Below are positions 58,860 to 64,000 of a stretch of 64,000 nt of DNA, piece by piece. The DNA is taken from NCBI RefSeq assembly GCF_000346465.2, contig NC_034015.1:5327713-5391712 (forward strand), written 5' to 3'. How positions within the stretch are numbered: the first letter of the stretch is position 1; each line of letters starts with the position of its first letter. The notes below the pieces were generated by a model, which was not told the DNA's origin, did not search any database, and was given only the letters and a program-made list of their open reading frames with translations. Origin of the DNA: Prunus persica (Eukaryota; Streptophyta; Magnoliopsida; Rosales; Rosaceae). The translations under genes and the position numbers were made by a program.

Positions 58860-60640
58860 AAAGAAATAAATGAGTCTTTATTTACTTCGAGATGCCAGAA
58901 GGAGACCCTTGATCTGCAGCCTCTTTGGCATCCACATGATCAGCCACGCTTTTAGCAGCTCCACCTGTCTGCTCCGAGACATCTACCACCATCACATCAA
59001 CTGCGTCCTCCTCTGCTCCATCCTTTTCGACTATTGCCTATTCAGCCGCCTGCTCTTCAACTCCTTCCATGTTAGCAGCATTGACCTGCTCACTTTGAAT
59101 AGGGAGCAAGTTAGAGTAGAACGTCTCGAGGTCTTCATCTCCAATGGCATAGAAGGGAGCAGACCCATTTGTGCAGTCCAAGTAGCCCAACTTGTACGTA
59201 TATGTGATATCTTCAAACTTGGATTTTTCAGCAGACTTATGATAGGCACCAAATCTAGCCAAAAGCTTGTCATAACTGAGAAAGATGTCAGCATTCTTGT
59301 GCTCAAGACGGAAGTAAGCATATTTTTGACTAACCAAGTCAGCAGTAGAAGAGTTAAGTTCACCATTCTTTTCAGTAAGGGAACTTTTTAGCTCATATAT
59401 CATCGCCATCAATTCAGACGTCTTCTTCTCATAACGGATCTGCTTGGCAGAGAGCTTGCTAGTCAAGTCAGCATTCTTGTTCTCCAACTCGCTGAGCTTA
59501 GCAAAAGAGGGGGCAACAATAGACAAGTTCCGGATAGTTTCAGTAGCAAAAACTACTCATTTTTGAAGCAGATGAAATTTTGCTTCCCTTTGTTTTTTCG
59601 AGGAAAGACTTGAGAAGCTATCAAGATCGCCGACCTGATGGATATGATCAACTAGCTTAACGCAAGTGGACGGGCTTGACAGAAAGTTCATATTAAGCAG
59701 ATCAGACACGCCTACATCCCCTACAGGGCTGGACTTGTCCATATTGGGACCAGCCGTTGGCATTGTAGAAGGATCTTTCGCTCGGGTAAATGACTCTCTT
59801 GCCTTCTTAGCTTCCTCCAACCTCACCTCTAAAAGAGGCAATGACGCTAAATCAACTCCGTGCATGACTGCTCGTGACTCAATAGCTGGATCATGATGGT
59901 TGGATGGATGAGCAGACCTCCCAATTCGAGTTCCATCCTTTGACTGGTGCAAACGACTCGAACTTCGGACAGAAATATCAGCATCTTTTTAGCTTTTAGC
60001 AAATGAACTAGTTCGCGCACAGACTACTTAAAGAAGCAGATCACGGTCTCCAAACTTGTCAGCAAGAGGCTTGAGTGGAACATTCCGAATATTGCGCATA
60101 CAACCAATCTTCTTGCTATCTGCACCAATGAGATATTTAACCCTAGTAGATGATAGGGAAACAAGTCATACTTGTGTCTTCTCAGCAGAAGGGAGCTTCG
60201 GCTTCTTCCTCAATAGAGACACATTCTTCACCTACGAAGAAGTAGCTTTATTTCTTGAGGACTTGATATTAGCCTTCATTTTTTAGGGGATTTAGTAGAA
60301 CACTCCTCCTATCCAACAGGCAGATCATTAGGATTTGGACCATTCTGCTTCCATCTCTTAATATCATGGGCAGGGGGCAACTGCCGACCTCCTCCCGATA
60401 CTTGCTTAACAGCTAGCGCCACTTGCGAAACCTCTTGGGGATGTTCATTGCTCAACTGACCTTAGCCATGTCCGACCCAAGTTCCAACCTCTTGCAAATG
60501 TCATTCACTGCAAGCAGAAGACAGAAGTTACTTAGTCATACTACAAGAAATTCAAAGAATAAGAAAACATATCCAAACAACAATATGACGTACCGTTGCA
60601 GTAGGGGATGGGAACAAGTGGACCATCACCAACATCGTCT
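58860..60640 (-). pseudogene. Antisense ORF of the Tat-like element (coiled-coil protein, function unknown)
   Basis: On the strand opposite to gag-pol. From the right, one exon ends at a GTACGT donor (60593). An 86-bp intron ends in CTGCTTGCAG (60508), and the next exon starts NDICKRLELGSDMAKV. Downstream (59952-59557) comes SPSTCVKLVDHIHQVGDLDS, then a long heptad-rich segment at 59526-59038 (LSELENKNADLTSKLSAKQ, KKTSELMAMIYELKSSLTEK, KLLARFGAYHKSAEKSK), and an acidic tail. A few stops separate the blocks. Antisense ORFs are known in Tat-type elements. I know of no assigned role. Confidence 0.72.
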
Positions 60641-60644
60641 TCCC

Positions 60645-62245
60645 ACCGTGTGCAATTGGGCTCCACACACTTCTCTCCTCCCAGTCAACGAAGTCAAGTA
60701 GACCTCAATCTGAGAGTTGGCAAGCTAACTCAGAGAATGGACGACCAAAACTATTTGATGAGGCAGCTCCTCAACTAAATAAACTTGGCTAAAAACCTTG
60801 GCCTTGGACAACAGGGTGAAAAGAGAAGGATGGACGAACGAGCCGATGTGCAGTTTGATGGATACCAGGCAGGTCGAGCATGAGTAAGCAGACAAGGAGA
60901 GGGATGACCGCGCCAACAGATAGTAAGCATCTGCAAGGCACACTCAGAGCAGACGAAGTCTACCATCTAAATTAAGTTCAAGTACCAACATGTGCGAAAG
61001 GCTGGGCCCACAACTTGACATATGCACCTTCTTGGGCCCACAAGGAAATGTTCACAAAAAGCTAGGTCCCTAGGGAGGTCAACCTGGTGACCTTCACAAT
61101 GAGGATCGTGAGGAAAGGTGATCCGCTACTTGCTCCCGAAGAACCAATTCTCATCGACAAGCTACAGGAAATCCCTCTCACTTCAGTCCATCAACACGCT
61201 GCCTAGGCAGTACAACCAAGAAGGATGACCCTTGTGAACCAACAAGGAAGTCAATCAACGTCACCCAAACCGTGAAAGTCACCAACTTGACCGACCAGCC
61301 ATGTGTGAGGAAGACGTTGAGAATCTTGTAAGTAACCGGCTTCGAGATTTAAGGATTGGCAGAAATTTCGAAGATGCACTACGCATGGAGGTAGACCGAG
61401 CAAACTCCTCACCCTTCACCGCTGAAATCGAGTAGGTTGCTCCCCCGAAACGATTCTCAATGCCCTTTTTCACATACTTCAAGGGGGATTCTGAAACCGA
61501 AAGCCATCTAGAGTACTTCAAGAGCATTATGATCCTCTACAAGGCCAAAGATGCCCTAATGTGCAAGGTGTTTGTAATGACTTTGGAGGAGCAGCTCAGG
61601 GCTAGTTCCACACCCTGCCATCTGGGTCGATCAGTAGCTTCAAAGCGCTTGCTTTCTTCTTTACCAAGGAATACATTCTTACCGGATGATCACTTGTAAA
61701 ACCTGCACAAAAAAAGGCCAACATTGTAGGGTGCGATGATCGAATCACATCCTCTACTTTCAAGAAAGGTCTTCCAGCTGAAAATGACTTATACCGCGAA
61801 CTGACTATCACTCCCAACTAGACTCTGGAAGAGGTCTTCGTCATAGGAGAATGCTACGCTCTTGGGATGTCGATTGAATAGTCGAGAAAAAATCTACAAA
61901 GCTGGAAGATCAGCTAACCAAATGGGCAGGCCAAAGAAGCAACGGGCTTAGCACTAGAAATAAAGACAAGCTCAGGTCGGGCCCACAAGGAGACCCTATG
62001 GTGAAGGAGAACTACACCAAGTTCTCCATCCCTATACATCAAATCTTAGCCTAAGTGAAGGACAAGCCTTGGGTAACAAGACTACCACCCTTAAGGGGAG
62101 ATCCAGACAAGAGGGATACCAGAAAATACTGTGCCTTCCAACAGATTGAGGACCATGATACCACCTAGGAGCCACTCCAGAAGGTTACAAGGATAAACAC
62201 AATCCTAGCCAACTCCGAGGAGTTCGGGCTGACTAGCAGAGAAAC
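60645..62245 (+). pseudogene. Gag of Tat-like element 2
   Basis: The N-terminal SQVDLNLRVGKLTQRMDDQ-like segment is followed by a linker and the gag core at 61390-61700 (PFFTYFKGDSETESHLEYF, SIMILYKAKDALMCKVFVM). The knuckle region near 62130 is truncated. Multiple stops and frameshifts are present. Confidence 0.72.
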
Positions 62246-62950
62246 AAAGAGGAAGATTAGACAGGCCACTGTGATCTCCCAAGTCTCAACTAGCCCCCTA
62301 TTGGTAGAAGACAATCCCGTGATCGGCCTCCAAAAGAAAGATCTAATTGGCCTTGATCTGGCATAGAATGATGCCCTGGTCATCAGCATTCAAATCGCTC
62401 AGACCATGGTCAACTGAATCCATGCAGACAAGGGCAGGGCAGCCAATATCCTACAATTTGCAGTCATTCAACAAATGGGCTTAGAGACAAAGATCAATAA
62501 ATCAGCCAGGTCACTAATCAGCTTCAATGAAGTGACAACGGTTATCGTCGGCACGATAGATCTTGATGTCTATTCCCCACCTGTAATCTGCCTGCAAACA
62601 TTCATAGTCATTGACAAAGTCTCCCCTTACAATGGCATTTTGGGCAGACCATGGATTGGCAAGATCAACGCTATCACCTCTGCCACGCATCAGAAAATTC
62701 ACTACCCAATCCCTGGAGGTGGTGTCATCCAGATCAACTGCGATAAGGCAATGGCGAGGAAATGCTCAGCTCAAGGGCTGAAGAGAAGCAAGCAAACAAA
62801 GTTCCTCCCTGTGAATCAAGCATATCTGAAGGGAGTAGAACAAACAGATCCCGTTCCTGATAGCTGAGCAGACCAGAAAGGAAAGGAAATAGCTGTTCCC
62901 CAATAGCAATGAAAGAATCAAGACCAAGTCGAGGGAATCCGTCCGGAGGT
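62246..62950 (+). pseudogene. Protease and linker of Tat-like element 2
   Basis: An open stretch at 62475-62867 reads INKSARSLISFNEVTTVIVG, then IDLDVYSPPVICLQTFIVID, VSPYNGILGRPWIGKINA and KIHYPIPGGGVIQINCD. This is the gypsy protease-RT junction region. Upstream frames (ISQVSTSPLLVEDNPVIGL) are broken. Confidence 0.72.
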
Positions 62951-64000
62951 CTCTCCTGAAGAAGATGGAAGCCTGAAGAGGACGTCGAGCTAGTACCCTG
63001 TTATCTTGACAAGCCAGAGAGAAAAGCGTGGATCGGCTCGGGCCTAAGCCAGGAGAAGAAGGCAGAGCTTGCAACCTTCCTCCAGAACAACAAAGACGTA
63101 TTGGCATGGTCGCCATCTGACATGCCAGACATCGATCCCGAGATTATCTGCCGTCGCCTACACATCAACCCAGCTATAAAGCCAATAGCGCAAAAAAAAA
63201 AGATGCAACTTTGCTCAAGAGCGAGTTGCCATCATTGAAGCAGAGATTGATAAGCTCCTAGCTGCCAGTTTCATTGAAAAAGTCTTTTACGTAGAATGGC
63301 TGGGGAACATTGTTCTAGTAGCAAAGAAAGAGGACGGCCTGTGGAGAGTTTGCATCGACTACACCAACCTCAACAAGGCATGCCCTAAAGACAATTTTGC
63401 ACTGCCAAGAATTGATTAGCTCATCGATTCAACTTCTGACAATCAATTGCTAAGCTTCATTGATGCCTACTCCAGCTACAGTCAAATCATGATTAATGAA
63501 GATGACAAGGCAAAGACCTCTTTCATCATCAAAAAAGGTATATACTACTATAAAGTCATGCCCTTTGGGCTGAAGAACGCCAGAGCAACCTACTAAAGGC
63601 TAGTAAACAAAATTTTCAAGGCGAAAATCGGCAAGACTATAGAGGTCCATGTAGTCAACATGCTAGTCAAAGCTCCCCAACGAGCAGACCACATCAAGAG
63701 TTTTGCTGAGGCATTCAGCATACTCCGAAAATACAACATGAAGTTGAACTCGAGCAAATGCACGTTTGGAGTCTCGTTCGGCTGATTCCTGGGATACTTA
63801 GTTACCCAAAGAGGAATTGAGGCACATCCAAATCAAATCAAGGCTATACTCAACATGAAGTCACCTGCCACAACAAAAGAGATAGAAATTCTAACGAGTA
63901 GCGTGTACGAATTAGCTTTTCAAAACTTGAAAACCTACCTCACTTCACCTCCCTTACTCTCAAAATCGATACCAGGCGAAGACTTATACATCTACTTGGC
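62951..64000 (+). pseudogene. Reverse transcriptase of Tat-like element 2, incomplete
   Basis: The sequence reads ELATFLQNNKDVLAWSPSDM, then IDPEIICRRLHINPAIKPI, GLWRVCIDYTNLNKACPKDN and FIDAYSSYSQIM. The catalytic YVDD box is changed to HVVN (EVHVVNMLV), so the RT is dead even where the frame is open. Then FAEAFSILRKYNMKLNSSKC follows without a solo LTR. The window ends in the RNase H direction. Confidence 0.82.

Larger units (their letters stand above)
47802..60645 (+). mobile_element. Tat-like Ty3/gypsy retrotransposon 1, with nested inserts
   Basis: A plus-strand element with a 5' LTR (about 47802-48506), a primer-binding-like site just after it, gag, protease, RT, RNase H remnant, integrase (D, D, E visible), a tandem-repeat spacer (58240-58640) and an antisense coiled-coil ORF (58860-60640). 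This order is that of Tat-lineage plant gypsy elements, several of which carry extra antisense ORFs. An LTR-like insert lies in gag (49735-51360) and a gypsy solo LTR lies in RT (53543-56209). The 3' LTR is missing: at about 60645 the sequence jumps into gag of a second copy. Many stops show it is inactive. Confidence 0.8.
60645..64000 (+). mobile_element. Tat-like Ty3/gypsy retrotransposon 2 (gag to RT, runs off the right edge)
   Basis: It starts abruptly in the N-terminal part of gag, matching 49185 onward of element 1, with no LTR. It carries gag, protease and RT in order, like element 1 but without the two insertions. This gives the empty sites used to define them. It continues beyond the window. 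Confidence 0.8.

Overview
This window is plant nuclear DNA, most likely from a woody eudicot. The genes have introns with GT-AG junctions, and there are abundant Ty1/copia, Ty3/gypsy, LINE, hAT and PIF/Harbinger remnants. The style of the repeats suggests Rosaceae, but that is inference only. Three host genes can be supported, all on the minus strand. The left edge carries the 5' part of a Mediator subunit 26 (MED26-like) gene, with its TFIIS N-terminal domain split over four visible exons. At about 24.9-32.1 kb and 41.1-47.1 kb lie two complete direct tandem copies of a HIRAN-SNF2-RING helicase gene of the SMARCA3/HLTF-like 1 type. Each has three exons, and both reading frames are open after splicing (891 and 858 residues).

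Region by region. Between 2.4 and 4.7 kb no gene is visible. A decayed minus-strand LINE (4.76-7.5 kb) is broken by a 452-bp solo LTR and by an internal deletion. A 937-bp non-autonomous hAT element (7639-8575) follows. A plus-strand LINE ORF1 (8771 onward) is split by a 10.1-kb Ty1/copia element (9282-19387). The copia integrase gene in turn holds a gypsy-derived insert (11682-15136) and a separate gypsy solo LTR (15230-17190). A truncated Tat-like gypsy 3' end (20.4-22.3 kb), a decayed hAT transposase gene (22.3-23.4 kb) and a copia fragment (about 24 kb) complete this repeat block.

The two helicase genes are separated by about 9 kb that holds a PIF/Harbinger transposase gene, two Harbinger ORF1 (Myb/SANT) genes and short repeats. 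Copy A contains the only assembly gap, exactly 100 N (28788-28887), next to an inverted repeat in intron 1. From 47.8 kb to the right edge the window consists of two Tat-like gypsy elements. The first carries gag, protease, RT, integrase and an antisense coiled-coil ORF. It is interrupted by an LTR-like insert and by a 2667-bp solo LTR. It runs directly into the middle of gag of the second element with no LTR between them.

How the genes work together. MED26 acts in Mediator and RNA polymerase II elongation. HIRAN-SNF2-RING proteins remodel chromatin or replication forks and can act as ubiquitin ligases. From memory, Arabidopsis has the corresponding genes side by side (At5g05130 and At5g05140), so the pair looks like an old neighbourhood into which transposons have been packed. 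Copy B of the helicase differs from copy A at two motor-motif residues (DEAH to DEAQ in motif II, and an arginine to histidine in motif VI). This is the most testable biological point in the window. I did not find an undescribed defence or RNA-guided system. The less usual features are the antisense gypsy gene, a 46-bp minisatellite inside a gypsy LTR, a 60-bp target duplication, and a hairpin MITE with five CACGTG motifs in an intron.
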